Source: Mycobacterium sp. (lineage in GTDB: Bacteria; Actinomycetota; Actinomycetes; Mycobacteriales; Mycobacteriaceae). From it: 48,009 bases of DNA. Location: contig JAHFVD010000058.1 of NCBI GenBank assembly GCA_023264735.1, forward strand, positions 1-48,009, given 5' to 3'. This document shows positions 7,342 through 14,943 of this stretch, piece by piece. The notes under the pieces were generated by a model. That model saw nothing but the letters and a program-made list of their open reading frames with translations, had not been told where the DNA came from and did no database searches. The translations under genes and the position numbers were made by a program. The first letter of the stretch is position 1, and every line of letters starts with the position of its first letter.

Positions 7342-7680
7342 CTACCTACCGCGCTGTGACTTGATGAGCGCGAGGCGCTCCTGAAGAAGTTCCTCAAGTT
7401 CTTCGATCGTGCGCCGTTCCAGCAGCATGTCCCAGGGTGTGCGCGGCACCTTGACCTTTTTGGGCTCAGCTGCCGCGCGCCCCGAGATGACGGTCCCCTC
7501 CATGCCGTTTCGGCATTGCCAAGTGTCGGGGATCTCGGCGTCGTCGGCGAAGGGTATATCGAACTCTTCGCCGTTCCCGGTGCGATACCGCGCGATTGAA
7601 CGCGGCGCCAGATTGTCTTTGCGGTCAGTCTCGTAGCTCACGGACCCGAGCCGACTGCCCTTCATGACGCGATTAGCCAT
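7342..7680 (-). CDS. RbpA-like RNA polymerase-binding protein (probable second copy)
   Basis: This 112-residue protein is very similar to mycobacterial RbpA along its whole length. It has MANRVMKGSRLGSVSYETDR, then ARYRTGNGEEFDIPFADDAEIP, WQCRNGMEGT, the basic linker EPKKVKVPRT, and the sigma-interaction region WDMLLERRTIEELEELLQER. RbpA binds the RNA polymerase beta' subunit and group 1/2 sigma factors and stabilises the open promoter complex. ATG 7680 was chosen by comparison with RbpA and because a GAGAGAG stretch lies 8 nt upstream; an ATG at 7704 would add 8 residues. The local context is not that of the housekeeping rbpA, which in M. tuberculosis (Rv2050) sits next to ppm1, so this is probably a paralogue. 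Confidence 0.88.
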   Translation of the reverse strand: MANRVMKGSRLGSVSYETDRKDNLAPRSIARYRTGNGEEFDIPFADDAEIPDTWQCRNGMEGTVISGRAAAEPKKVKVPRTPWDMLLERRTIEELEELLQERLALIKSQRGR

Positions 7681-7703
7681 CGTCAACAACTCTCTCAATT
7701 GCA

Positions 7704-7721
7704 TACCCGCAAAAGCGGGTA
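7704..7721. promoter_or_regulatory. Perfect inverted repeat upstream of the rbpA paralogue
   Basis: TACCCGC-AAAA-GCGGGTA lies 24-41 bp upstream of the ATG at 7680. It could be a repressor operator over the promoter or a leader hairpin. The sequence shows the symmetry only; the binding protein is unknown. Confidence 0.5.
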
Positions 7722-8075
7722 AACAGGTTAGGGCCAGCCAAACGGGGCCCCAGATGGCTCTTCAACCTTCATTAGCGACTCTACCTAGCAGACCTCGTTT
7801 GGTATGGAACTGACTGGTCGAAGCGATCGACCGACCTAACCCGTTCGTGTGAGGTGTCGCGGGTCCATGACCTCGGAGCGCGCCGCGTGGCGGGCCCAGA
7901 CGGAGAAATGGCGCCGAGCTGAGCCTGAGCCTGAGCCTCTCAACCGTCGCCCTAGGTCGCAGGTTCGATTCCCGCCGGGGGCGCTTACGGTTCTCCGCGG
8001 GTTGTGCCCATCAGAACCAATATTCGCCGCGACGTGCTGGGAGCCAGGCACAAATTGTGATCGGCGCACCGATCG
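7722..8075. other. Intergenic stretch with tRNA-like copy 2
   Basis: No supported gene lies here. It contains a short GAGCCT tandem run at about 7921-7938 and the second tRNA-like repeat at 7950-7985. Confidence 0.45.
7950..7985 (+). repeat. tRNA 3'-half-like direct repeat, copy 2
   Basis: It shares CCCTAGGTCGCAGGTTCG with copy 1 and continues ATTCCCGCCGGGGGCGCT. Compared with copy 1 it has an extra loop base and an extra G, and a stem mismatch. A GCGCC at 7911 could pair with the GGCGC end to make a 74-nt decayed tRNA-like unit, but no intact anticodon arm is visible. It lies about 1.02 kb from copy 1. Confidence 0.55.
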
Positions 8076-8089
8076 GGGACTTCAGTCCC
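8076..8089. promoter_or_regulatory. DosR (DevR)-type box
   Basis: GGGACTTCAGTCCC matches the symmetric core of the mycobacterial DosR consensus (GGGACT-WW-AGTCCC), differing only at one central W position. It lies 108 bp upstream of the ATG of the membrane protein at 8197, a typical distance for a dormancy-regulon promoter. The outer consensus bases are only partly conserved. Confidence 0.6.
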
Positions 8090-8196
8090 TATCAGTGCGC
8101 TGCCGAACCGAGTCAGATAGCCACAAGGGAGAATTCGCCCTCCCGTCGTCGCAGATCCGCCGGGCAACCCGGTGAGGCCTACCACCGGAGGTAGCC

Positions 8197-8667
8197 ATGA
8201 GCGCCACGCCACCCATTCAGCCACGGACGCGCTTGTTCGCCCGGGTACTAGGCCCCTACCTGGTCATAGCAGCACTGACCATGTTCGGTCGGGCCGCCTA
8301 TATGCGCACAATGATCGATACGTTCACCGCAGATGCCGTGTGGCCCTGGGTAGCCGGCGCCTTCGTCCTGCCGATTGGACTGGTCGTCATCGCGCTGCAC
8401 CCCTACTGGCGCGGGCCGGCGGCCACCATCGTGTCGCTTCTGGGCTACCTCACCGCCTTCAAGGGGATCGCTCTGATGGCCTTCCCCCAGAGTTACCTGT
8501 CTATGGGGCACACCGTTGTCAACGCCGCCCCGTGGTGGCAGGCAATCGCGGCCATCTTCGTGGTCATCGGGCTGTATCTGACGTACGTCGGCTGGATTCC
8601 AGCCCGCAACCGACAAGGCTCAGACCAATCCGCCGGCACCACCCCAGAGCTGCATCGCGCCGCATGA
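8197..8667 (+). CDS. Four-helix integral membrane protein, candidate DosR-regulated
   Basis: A 156-residue hydrophobic protein with about four membrane segments: FARVLGPYLVIAALTMFG, WPWVAGAFVLPIGLVVIAL, ATIVSLLGYLTAFKGIALMA and AIAAIFVVIGLYLTYVGWI. The short polar tail is at the C-terminus. The ATG has a good GGAGG ribosome binding site 7 nt upstream. No family with a known function was recognised. The DosR-type box 108 bp upstream suggests induction under hypoxia or nitric oxide. It is convergent with the diguanylate cyclase, 16 bp apart. Confidence 0.75.
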   Translation: MSATPPIQPRTRLFARVLGPYLVIAALTMFGRAAYMRTMIDTFTADAVWPWVAGAFVLPIGLVVIALHPYWRGPAATIVSLLGYLTAFKGIALMAFPQSYLSMGHTVVNAAPWWQAIAAIFVVIGLYLTYVGWIPARNRQGSDQSAGTTPELHRAA

Positions 8668-8683
8668 ACCCACTGCCACGGGG

Positions 8684-9781
8684 TCACACCGCGGCTTGCT
8701 CATCTTCGCCAGTTGGCGGTTCCACCACCACGGCCGTCCCGCCACCGACACGCTTGGCGCGGTACATCGCCTCGTCGGCGCGGTGCAGGATCGTGTCCAG
8801 ATCGAGGTCGGGGCTACCGACGGGCTCCCAGGTGACGCCAACGCTGGACCGCAACGCCAGCCCGGTGGGGTCACGCAGCGTCAGCGCGCGCACCCGCCTG
8901 ATGAAACTGTCGAGATCCGCCTCATCCAAAAGCCCTGCGACAAGCACGAATTCGTCTCCGCCGATGCGGGCGGCGATGTCGTCGGTCCGGATGGTCGCGG
9001 TCAGCTGTTTGGCGACCGCGCGCAACGTGGCATCTCCCCTGCCGTGTCCGTGGTCGTCGTTGAGTTGTTTGAACCCGTCGAGGTCGATGACGACGACCGC
9101 CAGTACGGCGCCGCGCGGACTCCGCGCGAACGTCAGACCCGCTTCGGTGAAGAGCCCACGCCGGTTCAGCAGCCCGGTCAGGGGATCGCGATTGGCCGCG
9201 TAGGCGGTGGCGCTCAGGCCGCGGCGGGTGCCCTCGACGACCATCGCGGCGATCGCGGGCATGACGACCACCGTCGCCAACGCCGGCAGGAAGTACAGCG
9301 ACAGCTCCGCCAGTGACGCCCCGTCGTAGCGCACCCCGGTCCAGGTGAACATCACGATGGTCGCGGTGGCGAACGCACAATGCAGAAACAGCACCCGGTA
9401 GCCCAGCAGCACCGCGGCGAAGACGCCGATCAGACACATATAGACGGTGCCCGACAAACGCGCCTCAGGAACGGCGAGGACCGCGGCCGAGGCGGCCAGC
9501 GCGACGTCGCCCCACACGGCGAACGCGATTGCCCGCCGATGCCCCGGCCACGGGGCCGCCAGCCACGCGATCCCGACCCCGATCGCCGACAACAAAATTG
9601 CCAGGTGGATGGCACGGGCCAGAAGGCCGTGCGGTCCCAGCGGCTGTATGGCCTGGAACTGCTCGAGGGCGCTGAGTAGCCCCAGGCTGATAGCGGCCAT
9701 GCCGGTAAAGATTTTGATGGCCCTCAGATAACCGGTGGCGCGCAGCACTGTCGTAGCGATGGCGAACTCGCGCTCACCCAT
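8684..9781 (-). CDS. Membrane-anchored GGDEF diguanylate cyclase
   Basis: This 365-residue protein has five to six hydrophobic segments in residues 25-180 (an MASE-like sensor region without a recognised ligand site), followed by a GGDEF domain from about residue 195. NRDPLTGLLNRRGL opens the domain. The active-site GGDEF is at 274-278, and an intact RTDD inhibitory site lies five residues before it, so product feedback by c-di-GMP is expected. The enzyme condenses two GTP to c-di-GMP at the membrane. No EAL domain is present. The C-terminal tail PTGEDEQAAV is short. It stands alone, separated from the carbamate kinase gene by 64 bp. Confidence 0.9.
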   Translation of the reverse strand: MGEREFAIATTVLRATGYLRAIKIFTGMAAISLGLLSALEQFQAIQPLGPHGLLARAIHLAILLSAIGVGIAWLAAPWPGHRRAIAFAVWGDVALAASAAVLAVPEARLSGTVYMCLIGVFAAVLLGYRVLFLHCAFATATIVMFTWTGVRYDGASLAELSLYFLPALATVVVMPAIAAMVVEGTRRGLSATAYAANRDPLTGLLNRRGLFTEAGLTFARSPRGAVLAVVVIDLDGFKQLNDDHGHGRGDATLRAVAKQLTATIRTDDIAARIGGDEFVLVAGLLDEADLDSFIRRVRALTLRDPTGLALRSSVGVTWEPVGSPDLDLDTILHRADEAMYRAKRVGGGTAVVVEPPTGEDEQAAV

Positions 9782-9845
9782 GCGTCAGCCCTCGGAATTG
9801 TTGAAGTTATGCGTGACGGATGGTATCGGGCACCACCGTCAGGGG

Positions 9846-11216
9846 CTACAGTGCGGTCCCATCGGCGGCCGTGTAGGCCCGCCAACCGCCGAACCGGGTG
9901 ATCTCCTGCTGGCCCGCGACCAGTGCGGGCTCACCGATCACGCCCAGCACCGTCGACCCGTCGTCGAGGCGGACCTTCCCGATCGACAACCCAGGCGGCT
10001 CGGCGAGCAGGATTCCCGCCAGGCCCGCGGCGGGCACCGCCCACACCTCGACCGCCACAGAGACCCCCGAGCCGTCGGTGACTCGGATCATCGCCGGATG
10101 GTCGTCGTTGATCGTCCACAGCCGATACACCGGCTCGGTGGTGGCCTCCCGGATGAACGTGGCGCCTGCCGCGGCCATGTTGGCCGAGAGTTTCAGCCCG
10201 CGCATCAACGTGCCGTTGACCGCTAATAGCACTGCCCCACTGTCGGTTTCGTCGTCATGCACAGCCGCCACCGTAGCGCCGACGATCCGGGTTCCCGAGG
10301 TGCCGGCCAGGATCGCCGGGATCTCCTCGGCCGCCCCGATGACACCGACGGCCCCGGGTGTCGCGGCCACGAAGTCGGCGACGGCCTCCACCTTGGGTTC
10401 CATCGATCCCTTGCCGAACTGGCCGGAGGCTATGTAGTCGCGGGCCTGTTCCACGGTGATCGTGTCGAGCCACGTCTCGGCGGGCGTCCCGAAACCGACG
10501 GCCACCCGCGGCACGCCGGTGGGAATCATCAGCAGATCCGCGCGCAGTTCATGGGCCAGGAGGCCGGAGGCGATGTCCTTGTCGACGACGGCTTCCACGC
10601 CGACGATGGTGCCGTCCGGTTCGAGCGCCACCGGAATGCCGCCGCCACCCACCGCGACGACGATCACGCCGTCGTCGAGCAACCGGCGGATCACCTCGGT
10701 CTCCAGAATGGTCGTCGGCCTCGGCGAGGCCACCGTGCGCCGCCAGCCGCGCCCGGCATCCTCGGCGATGGTCCAGCCCTGGCTGGCGGCCAACTCCCTG
10801 GCCCTGGCTTCCTCGAGGAAGGACCCGACCGGTTTGGTCGGATTGCCGAAGGCCGGATCGTCGAGGCTGACCACCGAGTGAGTCACCACCGCGACGACGG
10901 GCCGGGACAGGCCCCGTCGGGCGAGCTCATTACGCAGGGCTTTGACGAACATGTAGCCGATCGCGCCCTGGGTATCGGCGACGGCATAGTCGACCGGGAC
11001 CGGATCCACCTCGCCTTGGGCCAGCTCTGAGCGGCGCAGGATGAAGCCGACTTGTGGCCCATTGCCATGGGAGACAACGAGTTTCCAGCCCTGCTCCACC
11101 ATGTCGATCAGCGGCGAGACGGTGCGGGCGACCGTGTCGTACTGCTGCGGGATCGAGTCGTGCTCGGCGTCGGTGACCAATGCGTTGCCGCCGAACGCGA
11201 CGATGGCAGTGCTCAT
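9846..11216 (-). CDS. Carbamate kinase fused to an allophanate-hydrolase C-terminal domain
   Basis: This 456-residue protein is last in a four-gene operon; its ATG overlaps the preceding stop (ATGA). Residues 1-315 are a full amino-acid-kinase-fold carbamate kinase: AFGGNAL, SHGNGPQVG, the GGGGIPV loop and VEAVVDKDIASGLLAHEL. Residues 329-450 match the C-terminal domain of AtzF/DUR1,2-type allophanate hydrolases: LAVNGTLMRGL, WTINDDHPAMIRV, AVEVWAVPA, LLAEPPGLSIGKV and EITRFGGWRAY. The kinase reversibly makes ATP and carbamate from carbamoyl phosphate and ADP. The C domain of allophanate hydrolase has been proposed to decarboxylate N-carboxycarbamate to carbamate. The amidase domain normally attached to that domain is missing. 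The fusion is seen directly; a shared carbamate intermediate is inference. Confidence 0.88.
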   Translation of the reverse strand: MSTAIVAFGGNALVTDAEHDSIPQQYDTVARTVSPLIDMVEQGWKLVVSHGNGPQVGFILRRSELAQGEVDPVPVDYAVADTQGAIGYMFVKALRNELARRGLSRPVVAVVTHSVVSLDDPAFGNPTKPVGSFLEEARARELAASQGWTIAEDAGRGWRRTVASPRPTTILETEVIRRLLDDGVIVVAVGGGGIPVALEPDGTIVGVEAVVDKDIASGLLAHELRADLLMIPTGVPRVAVGFGTPAETWLDTITVEQARDYIASGQFGKGSMEPKVEAVADFVAATPGAVGVIGAAEEIPAILAGTSGTRIVGATVAAVHDDETDSGAVLLAVNGTLMRGLKLSANMAAAGATFIREATTEPVYRLWTINDDHPAMIRVTDGSGVSVAVEVWAVPAAGLAGILLAEPPGLSIGKVRLDDGSTVLGVIGEPALVAGQQEITRFGGWRAYTAADGTAL

Positions 11217-12625
11217 TTCTCGAGGCCCGACGCCAGCGCCGCCAGTGCGTCGTTGAAGCATTCCATCGGCGCGGTGGTGATGCCCGCACCGATCTGCCCG
11301 ACGCCGGCTTGCCGGTGCGCGATGCCGGTGTTGATGATCGGCAGCACACCGGAATCGACCACCAGGCGCGCGTCGATTCCGGCCGGTGTGCCACCGAAGT
11401 TCAACGGTGGCAACGTGAATGCGGGGTTGGTGCCCAATGTGATGGACAGCATGCGGCGGCTGTTGGCCGTCGCATCGGCCGGGGTGCCGCCGACGAATTG
11501 GACGATCGCGGGCGAGGCGGCCATCGCGAATCCGCCGAGCCCGTTGGTCTCGGTGATGGCCGAGTCGCCGAGGTCGGCGGCCGCGTCATCGACGGAGTAG
11601 CCCGGGAAGTACAGCCCGTCAACAGGATTGGCGGGCGCCCGGAACCACTGATTGCCGGTGCCGGACAGCTTGATACCGAAGTTCACCCCGTTGCGAGCCA
11701 TCACCGTGACCATGCTGCTGCCCGGCACACCGGCCGCGGCATCCGACATCGACTTGGATGCTGCCATCGAGATGTTGAGGAAGAAGTGGTCATTGCCGGC
11801 GACGAACTCCAACGCCCGGCGCACCGCGTCCGACGGTAGGTCAGAACCCAACAGCGACAACGTCAGTCGCTTGAACAGCAACCCGGATGCGGCGGCGTTG
11901 CGGTTGTGCAGCTCGTCGCCCATGTGCAGCGCCTGGGCCATCAGCGGTTTGAGGTCGGGATCGGCCAGTCCACGCACCGCGACCTGCATGGTGGCGAAGA
12001 AGTCACTGCCCAGCCAACGCAGCCGGTCGAGCACGTCGGGCGAGTTGGCGCCGAACCGCAGCACCTTGCCCAGCCCCTCGTTGAGATTGCAGAAGGCTCG
12101 ATTGCCTGCGGCGGTGTTCTCCACCACCCACACCGGCATCGACGGGCTGATGATGCCCGCCATCGGCCCGACCGCGCCGTGCTCGTGGCACGGTTCCAGC
12201 GCCACTTCCCCACTCTCGGCAAGCTTTTCGGCGGCGTCGAGACCGTCGGCCCAGCCCTCGTAGAGGATCGCTCCGGCGATGGCGCCACGCTGGGGTCCGC
12301 ACATGTCAGGCCAGTCGATCGGCGGCCCGGAATGCAGGATGCGGCGCTCCCCCGGGCCAAGGCCGGCGATCACGTCGCCGGCCCGAACCAGGTCGATCAG
12401 GCGAGGCTGCGCGGAAAGATAGCGATCGAAGGCGATCTGGTTGGCCGCTTCGATACGCGGGTCTCCGACCAGGGTGGCCAGCGTCCACCCCAGCGCGGGA
12501 TCGGCACCCGCGGGTGGCGCCCAGGTGACGTTGGTGACCTGACCACCGGCGGCGGTGATGTTGGCGGCGAAGCCCTGCAGGCCGACGTTGACGACCTTGA
12601 GGTCCTGTTCGAAGAGCTTCTTCAC
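11213..12625 (-). CDS. DUF1116 protein (YlbE/AllG-like), putative carbamoyltransferase subunit
   Basis: This 470-residue DUF1116 protein starts with GTG 12625 after a strong GGGGAGGG site; the start overlaps the FdrA stop (GTGA). Recognisable family stretches are VVNVGLQGFA, WAPPAGADPALGW, CGPQRGAIAGAILYEGWA, LEPCHEHGAVGPMAGIISPS, MGDELHNRNAAAS and GNDHFFLNISMAASKSM. DUF1116 proteins are the usual partners of FdrA. For the E. coli FdrA-YlbE-YlbF set, an oxamate carbamoyltransferase role (AllFGH, allantoin catabolism) has been reported, yielding carbamoyl phosphate for a carbamate kinase. The gene order here is consistent with such a complex, but a YlbF/AllH-like gene is missing from the operon. 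A frame extension upstream of 12625 overlaps fdrA and is not needed. Confidence 0.85.
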   Translation of the reverse strand: MKKLFEQDLKVVNVGLQGFAANITAAGGQVTNVTWAPPAGADPALGWTLATLVGDPRIEAANQIAFDRYLSAQPRLIDLVRAGDVIAGLGPGERRILHSGPPIDWPDMCGPQRGAIAGAILYEGWADGLDAAEKLAESGEVALEPCHEHGAVGPMAGIISPSMPVWVVENTAAGNRAFCNLNEGLGKVLRFGANSPDVLDRLRWLGSDFFATMQVAVRGLADPDLKPLMAQALHMGDELHNRNAAASGLLFKRLTLSLLGSDLPSDAVRRALEFVAGNDHFFLNISMAASKSMSDAAAGVPGSSMVTVMARNGVNFGIKLSGTGNQWFRAPANPVDGLYFPGYSVDDAAADLGDSAITETNGLGGFAMAASPAIVQFVGGTPADATANSRRMLSITLGTNPAFTLPPLNFGGTPAGIDARLVVDSGVLPIINTGIAHRQAGVGQIGAGITTAPMECFNDALAALASGLEK

Positions 12626-14166
12626 CGCTGCCCTCCCCGCGCGGCGATCAGGGTTGCCGACCACAGCGCCGCCTCGGCATTGCTTGTGGCGACCAGTACC
12701 CCGGCGGACTGCAGGCCGGCGACAGCCTTGGCGTGATCCTGCGGGTCGAGGTCGGTGCCGCACACGTAGCCGATGAACGCCAATGTCGTCCCGTCGGCGC
12801 GTGCTGACTCGATGATCGAAATCAGTTCTGCGGTCGGGTCATCGGCCGATCCATAGCCGAGCACGACATCGAACAGTACGACAGCCGTCGTCGGGTCGGC
12901 GATCTCGTCGCGGATGCGGGCGTCCTTGCCCGACGGGTCGATCATCGGATGCGGTCTGCCCTGGGTGAATTCGTCGTCACCCATATCGATGATCGTGTGC
13001 TGCAAGCTGGTTCGGATATCGGTCAGCACGGTGTTGCCTGCCACCGGGGTGTTCGAGTGCGCGGTGATGCCATGGGCGCGGTGCACCAGCTGCGCTTCGA
13101 AGCAGAACGTGCCGCCCGAGAAGATGCCCCGCACATACTGCTGGTCCGGTGCCATCGCGTCCGCGAGATCGGTCAGCGTGCGCCGCATTTCGGGTGCGAT
13201 GACGATCTCGCCAGCGCTGGGCGGTTCACCGCGGGCCAGCTCCACGGCCATGTCGGCGGCCTGCGCCAGATACGAAGCGCCGTACACACCGTCGCCGGTG
13301 ATGGACGCCGGGTCGGCGCCGAGGAAGATCACGACGACCGGTTTCGCGCTAGCTCCCGCCGCGGCAAGGACTTTCGCGGCCACCGCCGCCGACGGTGGCT
13401 TGGACACCAGGACGATGACCGCGGTATCCGGATCGCCGTCGAGGGCAGCCAGACCGTGCAGCATCGAGATGCCGCCAATGGCGTCGGCCAGGTCGTGCCC
13501 GCCGGTGCCCAGCGCCTGCGACACCCCCGATCCGTTCTGGTGGATCCGGACGGTGACTTCCTGGGTGCCGGTGCCGGAGGCGCCGACCACCCCGATCGGG
13601 CCGCGCCGCACGACGTTGGCGAACCCGAGCGGGACACCGTTGACGATCGACGTCCCGCAGTCCGGGCCCATCACCATCAGGTCGGCCTCGCGGGCATATT
13701 CCTTAAGCGCCAATTCGGCTTCCACGCTGACGTTGTCGCTGAACACCATGACGTCCAGGCCCAGCCGCAGGGCCTTCATCGCTTCGGCGGCGGCGTAGTC
13801 GCCGGGCACCGAGATCAATGCGAGGTTGAGCGCGGGGTCTTTCGCGACGGCCATCTGGATGCTGGTGGTGGGCGCGGCAGCGGCCGGTTCACCGCTGTCA
13901 CCGGCAGCTGCCGACAGCAGCTTGTCGGCGATCGCCAGCGCTTCGTCGCACGCTTCGTCGCTGCCCGACACGGCGACGACGAGGTCGTTGGGCCTGACGT
14001 CGAAGGCGCCGAGCCCGGCCTGCACCAGGTTGTCGACATTGGTGGCCGAGGCCATCACGACCGATGCGGTCTCGATGCCCGGTATCGACGTCACCCGCGC
14101 CGACACCGTCATCAAGGACACCGAGTCCTTGTAGAGGTTGGGATAGAAACGCGAACTGATTCCCAT
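12622..14166 (-). CDS. fdrA: FdrA family protein (AllF-like), CoA-ligase-fold subunit
   Basis: This 514-residue FdrA starts at ATG 14166, 3 bp after the amidase stop. The N-terminal 110 residues include SSRFYPNLYKDSVSLM and the NVDNLVQAG segment typical of FdrA. A succinyl-CoA-synthetase-like nucleotide/CoA-binding region follows, with LMVMGPDCGTSIVNG (about 163-177) and GPIGVVGASGTGTQEVT (189-205). The second half carries IIDMGDDEFTQGRPHPMIDP and FDVVLGYGSADDP. With DUF1116 it is thought to form a carbamoyl-transferring enzyme rather than a CoA ligase. The length is slightly below the about 550 residues of E. coli FdrA. No frame damage is visible. Confidence 0.88.
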   Translation of the reverse strand: MGISSRFYPNLYKDSVSLMTVSARVTSIPGIETASVVMASATNVDNLVQAGLGAFDVRPNDLVVAVSGSDEACDEALAIADKLLSAAAGDSGEPAAAAPTTSIQMAVAKDPALNLALISVPGDYAAAEAMKALRLGLDVMVFSDNVSVEAELALKEYAREADLMVMGPDCGTSIVNGVPLGFANVVRRGPIGVVGASGTGTQEVTVRIHQNGSGVSQALGTGGHDLADAIGGISMLHGLAALDGDPDTAVIVLVSKPPSAAVAAKVLAAAGASAKPVVVIFLGADPASITGDGVYGASYLAQAADMAVELARGEPPSAGEIVIAPEMRRTLTDLADAMAPDQQYVRGIFSGGTFCFEAQLVHRAHGITAHSNTPVAGNTVLTDIRTSLQHTIIDMGDDEFTQGRPHPMIDPSGKDARIRDEIADPTTAVVLFDVVLGYGSADDPTAELISIIESARADGTTLAFIGYVCGTDLDPQDHAKAVAGLQSAGVLVATSNAEAALWSATLIAARGGQR

Positions 14167-14169
14167 GCG

Positions 14170-14829
14170 TCAGGACGTCGCGGCGATGAACTCGTCGGCG
14201 TCGGAAACCCAGCCGAAGATCCCACCCTGTGCCTTGATCATCTCCAGTGCCACCCGCTGGAATTCCGGGAAGTACGACGCCACACAGTCACTGAGCACCA
14301 GACATTCATACCCGCGGTCGTTGGCCTCGCGCACCGTGGTGTGGACGCAGACTTCGGTGGTCACTCCGCAGACCACCAGCGTCTTGATCCCACGGTCGGA
14401 CAAGATCTGGGCCAGGTCGGTGGCATGGAAGCTGCCTTTGCCGGGCTTGTCGATCACGGGCTCGCCGTCGATGGGATACAGCTGGTCGATGATGTCGTGG
14501 CCCTTCTCGCCGCGCACCAGGATGCGGCCCATCGGGCCGGCCTCGCCGATGAACGTCTTGCCGCCGCGGTGCAGCTTCGCGGGCGGACAGTCGGTGAGGT
14601 CGGGGCGGTGACCCTCGCGGGTGTGGATGACCAGCATGCCGATCTCGCGGGCCTTGGCCAGCGCGCGCCCGATCGGTTCCACCGCGGCGAGCAGCAGCGA
14701 GGTGTCATTGCCGAGGGCCTCGCCGAATCCGCCGGGCAACACGAAGTCGCGCTGCATATCGATGATCACCAGCGCCGTGCTTGCGACGTCGAAGTCCAAC
14801 GCGAAGGGCTCCGCCTTGATCGTGGCCAT
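14170..14829 (-). CDS. Isochorismatase-family cysteine amidohydrolase, biuret-hydrolase-like
   Basis: This is the first gene of the carbamate operon: 219 residues from ATG 14829. It is an isochorismatase-fold cysteine hydrolase with catalytic triad candidates D24 (IIDMQRDF), K128 ([10 protein letters not shown]) and C161 ([11 protein letters not shown]). Long stretches resemble biuret amidohydrolase Biu[44 protein letters not shown] and [16 protein letters not shown]. BiuH releases ammonia from biuret to give allophanate; the related ureidoacrylate hydrolase RutB cuts an N-carbamoyl group. Either chemistry would feed a ureide to the FdrA/DUF1116 pair. Substrate assignment is inference from neighbours and similarity. 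Confidence 0.88.
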   Translation of the reverse strand: MATIKAEPFALDFDVASTALVIIDMQRDFVLPGGFGEALGNDTSLLLAAVEPIGRALAKAREIGMLVIHTREGHRPDLTDCPPAKLHRGGKTFIGEAGPMGRILVRGEKGHDIIDQLYPIDGEPVIDKPGKGSFHATDLAQILSDRGIKTLVVCGVTTEVCVHTTVREANDRGYECLVLSDCVASYFPEFQRVALEMIKAQGGIFGWVSDADEFIAATS

Positions 14830-14943
14830 CTGTGGTCCCTTCTGACACGCCGAATGACTGATCCATTGAAACGCAAGTCACGAATGGGCGCGCGCGCCAA
14901 GATTTCGTCGGCGTAAACGATCCGAGGTGGCACGATCGAACCC

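Noticed and set aside
7921..7938. GAGCCT tandem run as a CRISPR or functional repeat
   Set aside because: Only three short units without spacers; no cas genes. No CRISPR array is visible anywhere in the window.
7911..7984. Possible complete tRNA gene ending at the second tRNA-like repeat
   Set aside because: Length fits (74 nt, GCGCC/GGCGC ends) but D- and anticodon arms do not pair and the T-stem has a mismatch; treated as a remnant.
14887..14898. GGCGCGCGCGCC palindrome between the amidase and enoyl-CoA hydratase genes
   Set aside because: Simple alternating GC run, frequent in such genomes; not specific enough to call an operator.
12949..14916. 655-codon plus-strand open frame opposite fdrA and the amidase
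   Set aside because: His/Arg/Gly-rich antisense shadow; the minus-strand genes have clear motifs and coupled starts.
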